In this document: piece by piece, positions 13,101 through 26,670 of the stretch | Position numbering within the stretch: the stretch's first letter is position 1 | How the letters are laid out: each line of letters starts with the position of its first letter | DNA from: Certhia americana | Lineage: Eukaryota > Chordata > Aves > Passeriformes > Certhiidae | Assembly: GCA_018697195.1 (NCBI GenBank) | Contig: CM031870.1 | Span: forward strand, 133,852-197,851 | DNA length: 64,000 nt | Direction of reading: 5' to 3' | Position numbers and translations under genes: made by a program | Notes under the pieces: model-generated | What the model was told of the DNA's origin: nothing | What the model saw: only the letters and a program-made list of their open reading frames with translations | Databases searched by the model: none

Positions 13101-16100
13101 GTAAGGAGAAGGAAGGTACAGGATTATGGAGCTGCAGCTCTCCTGAGTGGTCCAAGCCCTGCTGCAGCTTCACAGGGTGGAGGGAATGGCCTCAGGCCCT
13201 GCTGGGTCTCATGGGCTTTGTTCCAATATTTCCTTTGTAAACAGGAGTTCTCCTGAACGCCGAAAACTTCTTTGAGGGAGACGCTGAGTTCGCCACACAC
13301 GAGGCTGTGAGGAACGTGAGCGAGGCTGTGCTGGCAGATCCATGGCAGGCTGAGGAGGTGAGGGGGGTTCACAGAATTCACAGAATCCCCAGGTGGAAAG
13401 AGCCCTCCAAGCTCATCGAGTCCATCCCAGCCCCAACACCTCACCCAAACCCTGGCCCCGAGTGCCACATCCAGGCTGGTTTTAAACACATCCAGGGCTG
13501 CTGACTCCCCCAGCTCCCCAGGCAGACAATTCCAGGATTTCATTATTCTTTCTGTGAAAATCTTTCTCTCCAGCCTGTATTTCCCTGGAGCCTGTGTGCT
13601 CTGGCTGTGTCAGTGCTGCCTGCAGAGAGATCCCAACCCCGCTGAGCACAGCCCCTGGCAGGGAGCTGCAGAGAGTGCTGAGCTCAGCACCGAGTCTCCT
13701 TTGCTCCAGGCTCAGCACCCCCAGCTCCCTCAGCCCTTCCTCACAGGGATTGTGTCCACAGCCCTTCTCCAGCCTCATTGCCTCCTCTGGACATACTCCA
13801 GTATGGGTTTGCTCCTCCTGCTGCTGCCCAGGGTCCCCTGGGGACACAGGGACACGGGCAGTGAGAGCTGTGTGTGTTCTGCAGGTGCTGGAGTTCCCAG
13901 AGCTGGCGTTCAGGCACGAGGGGTTTCTCACTGCCCTGGAGTTTGTGACACAGGAGCTGCACCAGCCCGTCCAAGTGAGGTTCCAGGTGTACAGACTGAT
14001 GGATGGAGAAGGTGAGGCTTTTCCTCAGTGCCTGTGGGATTGTTGGAGGGGACACCATCAAGCTGGGGCTGGCCTTGAGGCCCCTCTGAGCCTTAAAGGC
14101 TTGGAGGTTTGGTTCTGTTTTTTGAGGAGATCAAAGTGCAGGATCCACAGCCTTGTAGAAATGGTTATCCTGAAGAAAATAATACAGGGAGAAACCTCTC
14201 TCAATGCATGAGGAGAATGTGAGTGTAAGGACCATGTGGAGAAGCTCATTAATCTTCTGAGCTGTACTTCTTACTTTGTGAAGACACATGTCAGATGGGA
14301 ATGTGTTCTGGTCCATCTGGCCCCACGGGTTAACAAGGAAGAACATTTTCCTGAGCCCATTTCTTCCTGATGGATGAGATAATCTAAAAAGCCTTTTATT
14401 CCTTGTACAACAGCTCAACAGTCACAGTTTTGGCAACAATTAATTCTGCAGCAGAATGTTTGTTGTAGCCGTGGGGTTGGCTGGTTACAAAAGGATCTTT
14501 TTTGACACTGACAAGCTGATACTTTGACATGGAAACATTAACTTCAGAAAAGTTGCTTAATGTGTTTTCAATGTCAAGGCCAGCTCTTGCTTTCACTTGG
14601 ACTCGCTTCTGCTGCAGCACGGATCCTTTCAGAGTGCAAATTGGTACATTCTCCCTGGAAAAGAGACAACTTTGGGTTTAATGATCTTGGTGGATTTTTC
14701 CAGTAAAACAGGACATTTATGTAGCAGCAGGATGTGCTGCAGTTTCAGCTTTTACTAAGAGTGGAGCCATCATCAAAATGGAAAGATGGTGAATTTGGAG
14801 CAGAGAAGTGCATTAGTAGTGTTACTCATCAGAGTGGCAATCACTGATTTCTCTTTCACTTCTTCCAGACTACCAGGAGGAAAACAATGCTACAGAATCA
14901 TTCCCCAGTGCTCAGGATGAGGGGAACTGGACGCTGCTGGAATGTCCCCCTGGTTTCCAGTGGTGTCCTTTGACCAATCTGTGCTCATCCCACAACAACT
15001 GCTGCAATGGGACTGAGTGTGCCAACAGTTCCTTTGGCAGCAGCCCTGCCCCTGGGTCCCTGCAGCCCAACGACAGCCAGCCCAGCTATGAACTCCTCAA
15101 GGAGTTCCTCTTTATGGTCCCAGCTGGACCCCCTTCCCAGTATCAGGTCAGTGTTTACTGCTGTAGCCAGTGGGTAGGTGGGGCAGTTTTCTTCTGAGGG
15201 CTTTGAGTGAGTTTAGGTTGTTCCCATGTGGCAGATGGAGCCACTGAAGTCCTTTGGAATGGAAGGACGTGCCCAGTGTCACACGGGCCATGGGCTCCCT
15301 GCAGTCCCCTGTGCCTGGGATGCTGGAAGGTGTCCCTGCCCATGGCAGGGAGTGGAACACGATGGGCTTTAAGGTCCCTTCCCATCCAAACCATTCCATG
15401 TTTCCATGAAAAGGCTGTGCAGATTCCACAGGCCATTCCCATGGCATTAACACAGTAGTTTTATATATATATATATATGTCATAAAGCTGGTTTCTCTGT
15501 TGGTACATTTGATTCAGAGAGTCCAAGGAGGGTGCAGTGGTGAAAGGTCTCCCTGTGCTGTGTTAGGATCTGCACCTTTTGGTTCCCACCTGGCAGGAAA
15601 TCCAGCATTTTCAGAGTTGAGTGCTGACTGCTCTTAACATGAGGCATTAATCCAAAACCCTCTCCTCTCTCTGCAGGTCACATTCAGTAAAGAAAACATC
15701 TTTGTCAGGGCCGGGGACGTTTTCAGCATCCAGCACAACGCAGGCTCAGGCTCGTTCCTCCAGTGCCACCCCAGTGCCACCTCCCTGGACAGAAGGAATT
15801 CCTCTGAGGGGGCACTGGGGCTGTCCCCCAGCTCCCTGGGCTCCCCCTGGACAAACAGCACCGTGTGCTCCATCCGTGTGCGCTATGCTGAGGAGCAGCT
15901 GGTGCCAGTGCTCAGCCCCCACAACTCAGGGCTGGAGCAACCTGGGCACTACAGTGTCCGAGCCAGCGTGGACAACGGGTTCTTCAGTGCCAACCTGTCC
16001 TGCAGCTTCCGTGTCACCTCCCGAGTGTCCGGCCTGCGTGTCATCCACCCCGCCCCTCAGGGCTCCAGGGTCTACCTGCCCACCAACCACACCACGCTGC

Positions 16101-19100
16101 TGCTCAAGCTGTCCTCGGGGGTCAACGCCACGGCCAGCTGGTTGGGGGACAACCACAGCGTGCCCTTTGTGGCCACCTGTCCGACAGGCATGGCCCCGCT
16201 GTGTGCCAGGGAGACCAACGACACCTGGTTTGCTGTGGTGCAGCTGGCTGGCCTCGGGGAGGGTGTCAGCACCCACGTGCTCGTTGCAGAGAACTCGGTG
16301 AGCTCCCAGAACATCACGGTCACGGTGAAGGTGGAAGAGCCCATCCGTGGGCTGAGGGCCACGCCTGACCCTGAGAGCAGAGTGCTGGTGAACACACGGG
16401 TGGTGAGTGTTTGCTGCTGCTCTGAACCCATCCCTTGTGGGTTTAGCCCTCCCCTGTAGCTGTCAGGGTGTGTCTGCCTCAGGGTGGGGAGTGGGGCAGG
16501 GGAGCACTGCTTGCTGCTAAGCTGCCAGGCCGTGCTGCCCGCGCTGCTGCAGGCACAGCATGTGGCACTGGTGCTCTCCAGCAGGAAGGCAGCTCAGCTG
16601 CAAGTCCCCTGGACCCTCTGAGGTAAGGCAGTGCCTTTGTCACAGGTCTCCAAGACACCAGAGGCGTTAGGAAAGGCCAGAATTTACCTTGTTCTGCCTT
16701 GTCCAGGTAGTCGTTCCTCGAGGTGTTTAGATTTTGCTCTGCTAAATCCTTATACCAGCTGGCTGAAGCTGTAGAGGTGTTTCATCCCTCCAAGTCTTGG
16801 AGTTCCTCTGGTGTTTGCAGTCTTGTTTTCTCCAGTCCCCCATCCCCAGAGCTACAGCCCTGGGAAGCTGCTCAGTAACTGCCCCAAATGCTCTGTACAA
16901 GCTCTGGCTGCTTCTGGCAGATCCTGTGCCTGCACCTCTTGGTCTCACCCTTCCTGCTGCCACAGGCTGCTCAGGAGGCACTCTTGGAGTGAGGAGGGAC
17001 CTGCTCTGCCCAATCCCTTCAGTCTTTGAGTCAGGCACCATCCCTGGATGAGGGTCAGAGGCTCAGTTTACAGGTGTAGCTAAAACCAGGCTGTTTCTGC
17101 AAGGATTTCAGAAGGTTTCTTAGTCAGCAAGAGGAGCCTGACCACAAGAGCAAAGTGCTGGGCTGTGGGAGCAAGGAGTGTGGGGATCTGTTCCCAGCTC
17201 TGCTGGGAATTTATGGAGTCAGGGTCTGCGTTTCTCTGTCAGCAGCAGAGCCACAGATGATCTGTCACCTCTGTGCCATGCTCTGAGGGCACTGCAGGTG
17301 TGGGAGCCTTCCAGTCTGGCTCTGCTCCCTCTCCAGTTCAGCTGGAGATCTCCTGGGAAGTGCTGGGCATGTTTTTCTCTTGCACTGGTGTGAAATGTTC
17401 TCATGCCTTTCAGAGCTACATCCCTGTGATGGAGGCTGGGTCAGATGTGACTTTCCGATGGACAGTAGATGATAAGCCATCTTTCACTTTTTACAATGTT
17501 GTCTTCAACGTTATCTACCAAAGCCCAGCTGTGTACAAGCTTTCGGTAAGCCAAGGCCTTTCCCATGACACCATTTCACCCCTGGCTTTCCATCTCATCC
17601 CACAAACTCCTCAGGAAGAGCAGCAGGGAGAGAAGTTGAGTTGAGGTTTTCACTGGGCTCATCTGCTATTTCTCACTGAACTGCTCTTGCAAATGCAAAT
17701 TTTTTCTACTATTCTTACATTGTGCTGTGTTCCTCCTCTTTGATTTCTCCTCTTGTCTCCAAGTTCCCCTTTCTGTTCATGGAGTGTCTGTGTTTTCCCC
17801 CTCCTCCCCAGCAGGAATTAGCAGGGAGCCCCTGCTCCAGCAGGCAGGAAATCTGGATTCAGAACCTGGCAGAGGCAGGATGCATCACAAGACTTCCATA
17901 GGCAGGACAAAGCTTCTCCCACGAGCTCCTGTGTTCTCTGTCCTGTTCTCTTTCTCCTGGTGCAGACTGGGTTTTGCCATGGCCCCTGAAGGATGGAGCA
18001 GAGTCTGGGCTGTCCATTGTGGAACAGGAGTTGATCTCTGGCCAAAACATCTTTGTGTGTCATGCCCTGCAGAGTCTGCTCTGGCCCAAGGTGCTGGATC
18101 TGCTCTCAGAGTGAGAGCAGACACCAGCCCAGCCCCGAGGCCACGCTCGCACTAATTTGCTTGGTGCAGCACTAATTTGCTGGGTGCAGCACTAATTGGC
18201 TGGGTGAAGCACTGTGCTGAGGGCCTGGGCTGCTTTCACTTGCAGAGCTGCCAAGGTGCCTTTAGCCTGGGGGGCTCTGGGTTCAGTGCAGCACATTCAC
18301 AGTAGCCCAGACACAAGCTGCTCTTACCTGCTGGGGTAGAAGGTCTGTTCCAGTGGGTTTGAAGGACTCCTCTGCCAGCAGCTCAGCTCTCCTGCAGGTG
18401 AGAAGGTGAAGATGCTCTGTCAGTGTTCCATGCCTAGAAAATCGTGAGGAATATGCTCTGTTTCTGTCATGTCTCTCCAGTCTCTTGCATCCCTTTCCCT
18501 CCTTTACCCAGCCTTGCTCTCCCTGTCTGTGCACACCACACCAGGATCCTGGAGCTGCACTTGGTGTGCTTGATTTTATGAGCCTCTCCCATCGCTGCTC
18601 TGTGCTTGAAGTCACTTTTCTGCCATTCTCCCGAGGAAATTGGATGGCTCTTGTCCCCTTGGTGGCAGCAGGTGCCTGTGCTCAGCAGCTGGAGCTGCAG
18701 GGCATGTTGGAGCAGGCAAAGGGGCAGCTGGCATGTTCAGAGCCAGAGGAGCCGCAGGATGAGAAGCTCCTCTCCTTGTCCTCTTGCTGTAGCACCAGCC
18801 TTTCCTTGGACTGGCTGTAGCGGTGAACATGTGGCCACTCTCTCTGCCCTGACCTGCTCACCTGCCTGCTGGTGCTTCTTCAGTCCAGCAAAGCCCCACT
18901 CTGAGGGCAGCAAGGGGACCCCACACCCATTCTTTGTCCCACTGTCCTTCCCAGCTCACCGCCTCCAACCACGTCAGCAACTTCACAGTCAACTACAACG
19001 TGACGGTGGAGATGATGAACAGGATGAGGAACCTGAGCGTGGTGGGGGCCCTGCCAGTGCTGCCTCAGAACAGCAGCGTGGAGTTCAGCGCCAGGGTTCA

Positions 19101-22100
19101 CGTGGACTCGGCTGTGGAGGCTCTGTTCCTGTGAGTCCTTTGCTGCTTGCCCAAATTTAGGATCTTTCTGTGCATGTCTTGCCTTGCCTGCACAGTTTTT
19201 CTTCCCAGCTGGTCCATCTCAGCTGCTGTTTAGTTGATGTGAAATCCTTGTGAGTGGGGGTCAGTCACACACCTGTAATTCAGGCTGAAATCCTTTCTGT
19301 TTACAACACTGCTTTAATGTGGGTTCTTCCTCTTCTTACTAGTGCTGTTCTCCTCTCAGCACAGCTGCTGCTTGGATACTTGGCATTCTGCTTCCTAATT
19401 TTTTTTTTGTGGAGAACCCAGCCCTGACCTGAAAGACAATCCAGGATTCCTCTGGGATTTCTGTGATTCTCCTGTTGTGCAATGTAATGTGGTTTGCTTC
19501 TTTCTCCAGGTGGGATTTCGGAGATGGTGTCCAGGAGACATTCCTGTTCAAACCTCCCTACAACAAGTCTTTCCTTGTTCCTGATCCCAATGTCCACGAG
19601 GTTGTCATTGAGCACAACGTTTCACACATCTACCAAGACCCAGGTATGCTCAACAAGGTTCTTTGGGGAAGAAGGGGCTCAGGCATTTTTGCTCTGAGGG
19701 GTGTATAAGGCACCTTCCAAAAAAACCAGGAAATCATTGCTTGATTCCTGAGCAAACAGCCAGAGTGACTGCAAGTCTCCAGCAGTTACCATTCTCTCTA
19801 ACTCTGTTTCCCAGGGGAGTTTGGCCACACTGTAAGAAGCAGATCCACCACACTCAGCCCCCTTTTGGGCAGTCTCAGCAGAAGGGCGAGGGGCAGGCGA
19901 GCACCGGGCTGGTGGGAGGGGCAGCAGGAAGGGTCTGTTCTGAGGGCAAGCAGGAAGAAAATCATTTCTCTCTACCTGTTGGACTGGCTCCTTTCTTGGT
20001 GCCCAGACACACAACCTGGTGTAATTCCTGCTGATCCCAGCCCAGAGTGTGCACAGCACAGGAGCAGAGTGTCCCCTGCAGTCCCTGTCACACCCCACCA
20101 CAGCGCTGTTGACAGACATGTCCTCACCCTGCCCTTGTTCTGCTCTCTCCCAATGCAGGAGAATATGCCCTGATGGTTGTCGTGTCCAACCAGTATGAGA
20201 ACCTCACCCACCTGAGCCCAGTTCACGTCCACAGTTACCTGATTGATGTGAAGGTGGAGGCAGAGGAGGATGTTTTGGTGGTGGGCCGGCCGGTCACCTT
20301 CCGAGCCACACCCCTGCCGTCCCCGTACGGCGTCGTGTACACCTGGGATTTTGGGGATGGCTCCTCCCTGCTCACAGAGCTCCAGCCCACAGTCACCTAC
20401 AGCTACCCCCACAGAGGGGTGTACAACGTCACCGTGACAGCCAACAACACCGTGAGCAGCGTGGAGACCGTGGAGAGCTACCAGGTGTTTGAGGAGATAA
20501 CGGGACTCCGCGTTTCCGCAGGCGAGGCCGCAGAGCAGGGAGCAGCCATCACCATTAACGCTTCTGTGCAGACTGGGGACAGCATCACCTGGACATTCGA
20601 CATGGGGGATGGGACGGTGCTGAGGAGTCCGGTGCCAGTGGTGGAACATGTTTACATAAAGGACATCAACTGCACCGTGAATGTGACAGCTTCGAATCCT
20701 GTAAACTCTGTCTCCCAGGCGGTTCCTGTCCGGATATTTGTCCTGGAAGTACTCAAAATAGAGCCTACCTCTTGCATCCTGGAGCACCCTGACGTGCAGC
20801 TCACCGCCTACGTGATGGGGAATCCTGAGGAGTACATCTTTGACTGGACTTTTGGAGACGGCTCGTCCAATGTCACAGTCAGCGGGGACCCTGTGGTGAC
20901 GCACAACTTCACCCGGAGCGGGACATTCCCGCTTTCCCTGACCCTCTCCAGCAGCTTCAACAAGGCTCACTATTTCACCAGTGTCTGTGTGGAGCCGGAG
21001 ATCCTCAATGTCACCCTCCTCCCTTCCAAGCGTTTTGTGAGGCTCGGGGAAGAGACTTCCTTCCAGGTCAGTGCCGTGCCTCCCTACCAGTACCGCTACC
21101 GCTGGGATTTCGGCAACAACGAGTCCACCAGGTCCAGTGGGACTGAAGTGACCTACACCTACAAGAACACGGGGGTCTTCCTGGTCACGGTGACCGTCTC
21201 CAACAATGTCTCTTTCAACAACGACACGGCGTTTGTGGAAGTGCAGGAGCCAGTTGGGGTAGCAAAGATTGAGTATAACGGGACAGATGTTCTGGAGCTG
21301 AACCAGATCTACCTGTTCTCTGCCAGCATGAATGGAACCAAAGTGAGTTACTGCTGGGACTTTGGGGATGGCACTGTCCAGCCTGGGCAAGTGGCCACCC
21401 ACTCCTACAACAGCACAGGGCACTACAGCATTACAGTGATGGGGCAGAACGAGGTGAGCTCCAACGAGACCACCATCGACATCACCGTGAAACGGCGGCT
21501 CTCTGGCCTGACCGTCAACGCCAGCAGGACCGTGGTGCCATTGAATGGGTCAGTGAGCTTTGTGGCCACCTTGGTGGCTGGCACTGCCATCCGCTACTCG
21601 TGGATCCTCTGCGATCGCTGCACTCCCATCCAAGGCTCCTCCACCATTTCCTACACCTTCCGCTCCGTGGGCACCTTCAACGTCATCGTGACGGCCGAGA
21701 ACAAGATCAGCTCGCTGCAGGACAGCATCTTCGTCTACGTCCTGGAGCAGATTGAGGGCCTGCAGGTGGCCAGCACTGACCTGGTGGAGGACATGTATTT
21801 CCCAACTAACAGAACGCTGCATTTGCAGGCTGTGGTGAGAGAGGGCACAAACATCTCCTACAGCTGGGTGGTCCAGCGGGATGGCAACGCTGTGCAGACT
21901 TTCACTGGGAAAACCTTCCCCTTGAGCATCCTGGAAGCTGGGAACTACACTGTCTACCTGAAGGCCACCAACATGCTGGGCTGTGCCACTGCTAACAGGA
22001 CACTGGAGTTCATTGAAAGCCTTGGTGTCTTAAAGCCTTCTGCCTTCCCCAACCCAGCTGCTATTAATGCCTCTGTGAACATAAGTGCCACCATAACCAG

Positions 22101-25100
22101 TGGCACTGGTGTCACCTACGTGTGGTACCTGGAGGACGGCTCCTCTCCTGTCACCTCTGAGCCCTTTATTATACACTCCTTCCAAATCCCTGGGATGATT
22201 GAGGTCGTTGTTGGAGCAGAAAACAAGCTGAATTCAACCAATGCCACTGTTTCTGTCTGTGTGGAGGAGGTCATCGAGGGGCTGAGTATAGGGACAGCAG
22301 AGCTGGACTGTAGATATGTCTCCTCAGGCTCCACGGTGGTCTTTGAGGGGGAGCTGCAGAGGGGGACTGAGGTGACCTGGCTGTGGGAGGTGCCAAATGG
22401 CACGCTGAGTGGCCAGTCCGTGGCAGTCACGTTCCCCATGGCAGGGCTGTACACGGTCCACCTGAACGCCTCCAACGACATCAGCTGGGCTCTGGCCAGC
22501 AGGAACATCTCGGTGCTGGACAGGATTCAAGGTCTGGAAGTTGTTGCCAGCAAGAAAGTGGTGGAGCCAGGGGAACAGGTCACCTTTGAGATCAAGATGC
22601 TGTCAGGTACCTCTGTGAGTTACCTGGTGAGCATTAGTGGGGACTATTTCGTGGTGCTCAACAGCTCCAGGTACAGCCACGAGTTCACCAAGAGTGGTGA
22701 TTACCTGGTGACCGTGACCGTGCAGAACCAGATCAGCATTGCCCACGCCCAGGTGCTCATCTCTGTCCTGGAGCCCATCCAGGACGTCAGGCTCCTGAAC
22801 TGCTGCGAGGAGGGCATCCCCACGGGCACAGAGAAGAGTTTCAGTGCCCGTGTGGGCAGCGGCTCCCGCGTGTCCTTCTCCTGGCAGTTCTGCCTGTGGA
22901 AAGAGCGAGGCCGGTCCGTGGTTGCTGCGTCAGGAGAGAGAGTTTCCTATGCTCCAGAAGCTGCAGGGCTGTTGGAGATCCACCTCACTGCCTTCAATGA
23001 CTTGGGAAGTGTCAACATCACCAGGACCATCCAGGTGCAGGACCCCATAGTCCAGGTGACCCTCAGTGCCACCAATGCCTTTGTCAACAGGACGGCGCTG
23101 TTTGAAGCCACGGTGGTGCCCAGCAGCAGGAGCGTTGAGTTCTTGTGGAGCTTTGGGGATGGCTCTTCCACTCAAACCACCAGGGTTGCAGTGGCCAACT
23201 ATTCTTACCTGAGCCCTGGGGATTACCTGGTGGAGGTGAATGCCACCAATCTCATCAGCTTCTTCATAGCCCAGCTCACTGTCACCGTCAAAATCCTGGA
23301 GTGCGAGGAGCCCGAGGTGGAGTTGGCCCTGCCACCACAGGTGGTTATGAAGAGATCCCAGAGGAACTACCTGGAGGCACAGATTGACCTCCGAGGGTGC
23401 ATCAAGTACCAGACAGAGCACCTGTGGGAGATCTACCGAGCACCCAGCTGCATGAACTTGGATGACTCCAGCAGGATCCGGCTGCCGAACGTCGACGTCA
23501 ACAGGCCCCAGCTGGTTATCCCGAAGCTCGGCCTGGAAGTTGGGAACTATTGTTTCATGTTTATTGTCTCCTTTGGAGACACCCCGCTGTCCAAAAGCAT
23601 CTTTGCCAATGTGACTGTGATCCCCAGCAAGCTGGTCCCAATCATCGATGGGGGGTCGTACCGTGTATGGTCCAACACTCAGGACTTAATCTTGGATGGG
23701 GAGAAATCCTACGACCCCAACTTGGATGATGGGGAACAGACCCCGTTGTTGTACGAGTGGTCCTGCACGTCCTCCTCCAAGGTAAGAGCATCCTTACACA
23801 GCCAGTGTCATTATTTGGGAGCTCCAGCTCCACCACAAGCGTGTCTGGGGTGAAATGGTGTCGAGGGAAGTTTTTGTGAGCATCTTTAACAGAGCTGCTC
23901 TGGAAGGAGGGTTGCAAAGCTTCAGATCCCAGCTTGGGAGGATGATACAGAAATTGGTGTGAGGTGTGGTGCAGTGCAGAGTCCCTGAGCAAGGCAGGAG
24001 GGCTCTGGAAGGGAGGGGACATTGGCATTGCTGCTTCCCTGGCACTTGGCCTCTGGTTCCTGGTGTCAGTGCTGCTGCTTCCATGCACCGAGGGTGTTAC
24101 GGAGCTGCTGATGCAGTCTGGCAGCTCAGGGCTCTGGTCCCTCTCCCATTGACAGTTAAATGTCTCTAATGCCATCAGGGGACAAAATCAGACTTCAGAG
24201 AGGTCAAGTGCCCACATCCTATGGTCACTAGCAGGTCACTGCCCTCACGTGCTGAAGTGATCTGACCCTGCACTGGTGGAAGGGCAAGGGAGAGCTGCCT
24301 GGCAAACCCTGATGGAAATCCAGCAGCATTTTTGATTGAATGTGGAACTCTTGCTTGTACAATGTCATGTTTTCTAGCTTTGTCTCAAAATAGCAAATGT
24401 GAAGTGTGTGGGGGATTGGACCTTTTGGTTTTATGTGGGTTTTTTGTGTTGCTTAGCAATGTTTTTAAAGTATTTAATGAAGACTTAATTGCTGTAAACT
24501 ACAAATTTGAAATACAGATGAAATACAGGAGTATTCCAACTACTGTTTACTAACCTGAAGAGTTATATAATGTGTTTTATTGTCCACACAAGCCCTGTTT
24601 CTCCCACCCCAGTGGTGGCACTGCACAGCAAGGTCTGTGACAGTGACTCTGTGTGGACCTGAATGTTTTGGCTGTGGACTAACCCGATGTGCACCCGTAC
24701 CAAGGAGGGTTTGAAAGTTCTTTTCTCCTTGCAAGCAGAGCTCGGCTGCAGGGTGCTCTCTGAATTTCAGTGCCAAGGAAGGAATTGTCACAATTTCCAA
24801 AGCTCTGTTAGAGGCAGATGTGGAGTACACGTTCGACCTCACCGTCAGGAAGGAAGGGATGAGTCCTGAGGCCACCAACCAAACCGTACGTACCACACAC
24901 AGCTGTCACCTGTTCTGCTTGGCACAGCCGCCTCTAAGGCACAGACTCATGGGATGGTTGGGTTGGAAGGATCTTAAAACCCATCCAGTGTCACCTTTGC
25001 CATGGGCAGGGACACCTTCCACTATCCCAGGATGCTCCAAGCCCTGTCCAGCCTGGACTTGGACACTCCCAGGGATCCAGGAGCAGCCCCAGCTTCTCTG

Positions 25101-26638
25101 GGTACCCTGTGCCAGGGCCTCTCCACCCTCACAGGGAGGAATAAATCCCTTTCCCCAAGGAAGTTTCTACAGGGGGAGGGAAACTTCCTTTTCCACTCTT
25201 TAGCAGTCCCAGCTCATCACATGCCTCAGCCTCTTCCCTCATTTTGCTGAGAACTTCCTAAGAGCCAGAGCTCAATTTTACTGTTAACAGTTCCTCTCTT
25301 CTCACCTTCCAAGTTCTTTCAGGGGAGGATTTTTTTCAGTGCACATTGTTTATGTGCCACAAATCCCAACGCCGAGCACAGTTCATGTCAGGAGCATCCA
25401 TCGTGGTGGAATTGGAGATAGACTCAGTCTGGCAGTGGAAACTCTTACAGCCTGGATTTGAAACCAGAGCTGAGGGATGAAAAGGAAAAGAAAAAAATGA
25501 AATTGATAGTCTTTCAAGGACATTCCGTACTATCTGGTTTCCATGCAGGAGTGCAAAACAATGCTTCCAGTGTCGCAGGAAATCTGCAAATGCTGGCGGC
25601 ATGAGTGGGGCTCCAGCGCAGTTCTGGGGAATACTTATCCCCTTTTAGGAATCTGCCATGTTAAACAATGTCTTCATTAATGTCTTTGAATTCATAACAC
25701 TCGTTATGCCAGGGCAGAGGGCTCGGTCCAGTGCTGGACAAACCCATTTCCTCAGGGATTAAAGGAATTTAGACAGAGCCCAGGAGTCAGAGTTCAGCTG
25801 CTGTTGTGTCTGAGCCACCGGTGCCTCTAGAGCTCTGTGAGTGCTCTTGCCAGGAAGGTGTGGTGGATGTCTGGAGATGTGCAGTCAAATTCCAGCTGAA
25901 AGCCTGGAACAACGTGCTGCTCCCTGGAAAAGGTGGTTCTTCCATCCCCACCTGGCAGCACAAGCAGAGTTTGCTAGGAATTCAGCACCAGGGACCAGAG
26001 GTACATTTCAGAAATCATTTATGTTGTTAAAAAGTGTGAATAAATCAATCCAGAATGACTTAGATCAGCCCAGCTTGGCGTTAGGTGGCTCTTGCAAACC
26101 AGTGGCAGAACTGGGCAGTTTAAGAGCAGAGATGCAGCTTAAATCTGACCCCAAATCCTTTGGGAATCCCTTCCTGCTGTTTCTTAGCACAGCCTGGGCT
26201 GGTGCAGAGCAATTCCTCCCTGCAGCAGCAGGTACTGGGGTGTGTCCTTACCTGCTAGGAGTCCTTGTTTTGGTGTCAGCCCTTCTGATGGAGCCTCTTA
26301 TCTTCCCAGGTGTTCATCAAGAGGGGAGGAGTCCCTATCGTGTCCCTGGAGTGTGTTTCCTGCAAGGCTCAGTCTGTCTACGAGGTCAGCAAGAGCTCCT
26401 ACGTGTACCTGGAGGGCACCTGCCAGAACTGTCACAACGACTCCAAGCTTGGGGTAAAGTCACAAGGCTTTGCTTCACTTTTGGGGGGCTCTGGGAGAAG
26501 GGGGGCAGGCAGAGGGGTCAGGGTGGACAGTCCTGGATCTAAATTGCTGTAGAGAGAAGGAGGGGAAGCAATCCCTGGCCACAAGCAGCAGCAGGTGGGT
26601 CTGGCTGAGTCTCTGTGGGGTCATTTCAAAAGCCACCT

Positions 26639-26670
<32 letters not shown>

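Noticed and set aside
19972..21423. A 483-residue open frame on the minus strand
   Set aside because: It lies opposite PKD1 exon 15 and its length follows from the codon use of the real gene. The sequence resembles no protein and has no splice or start support.
26639..26670. Poly(T) run as the tail of a processed pseudogene on the minus strand
   Set aside because: No coding remnant or target duplication is visible beside it.
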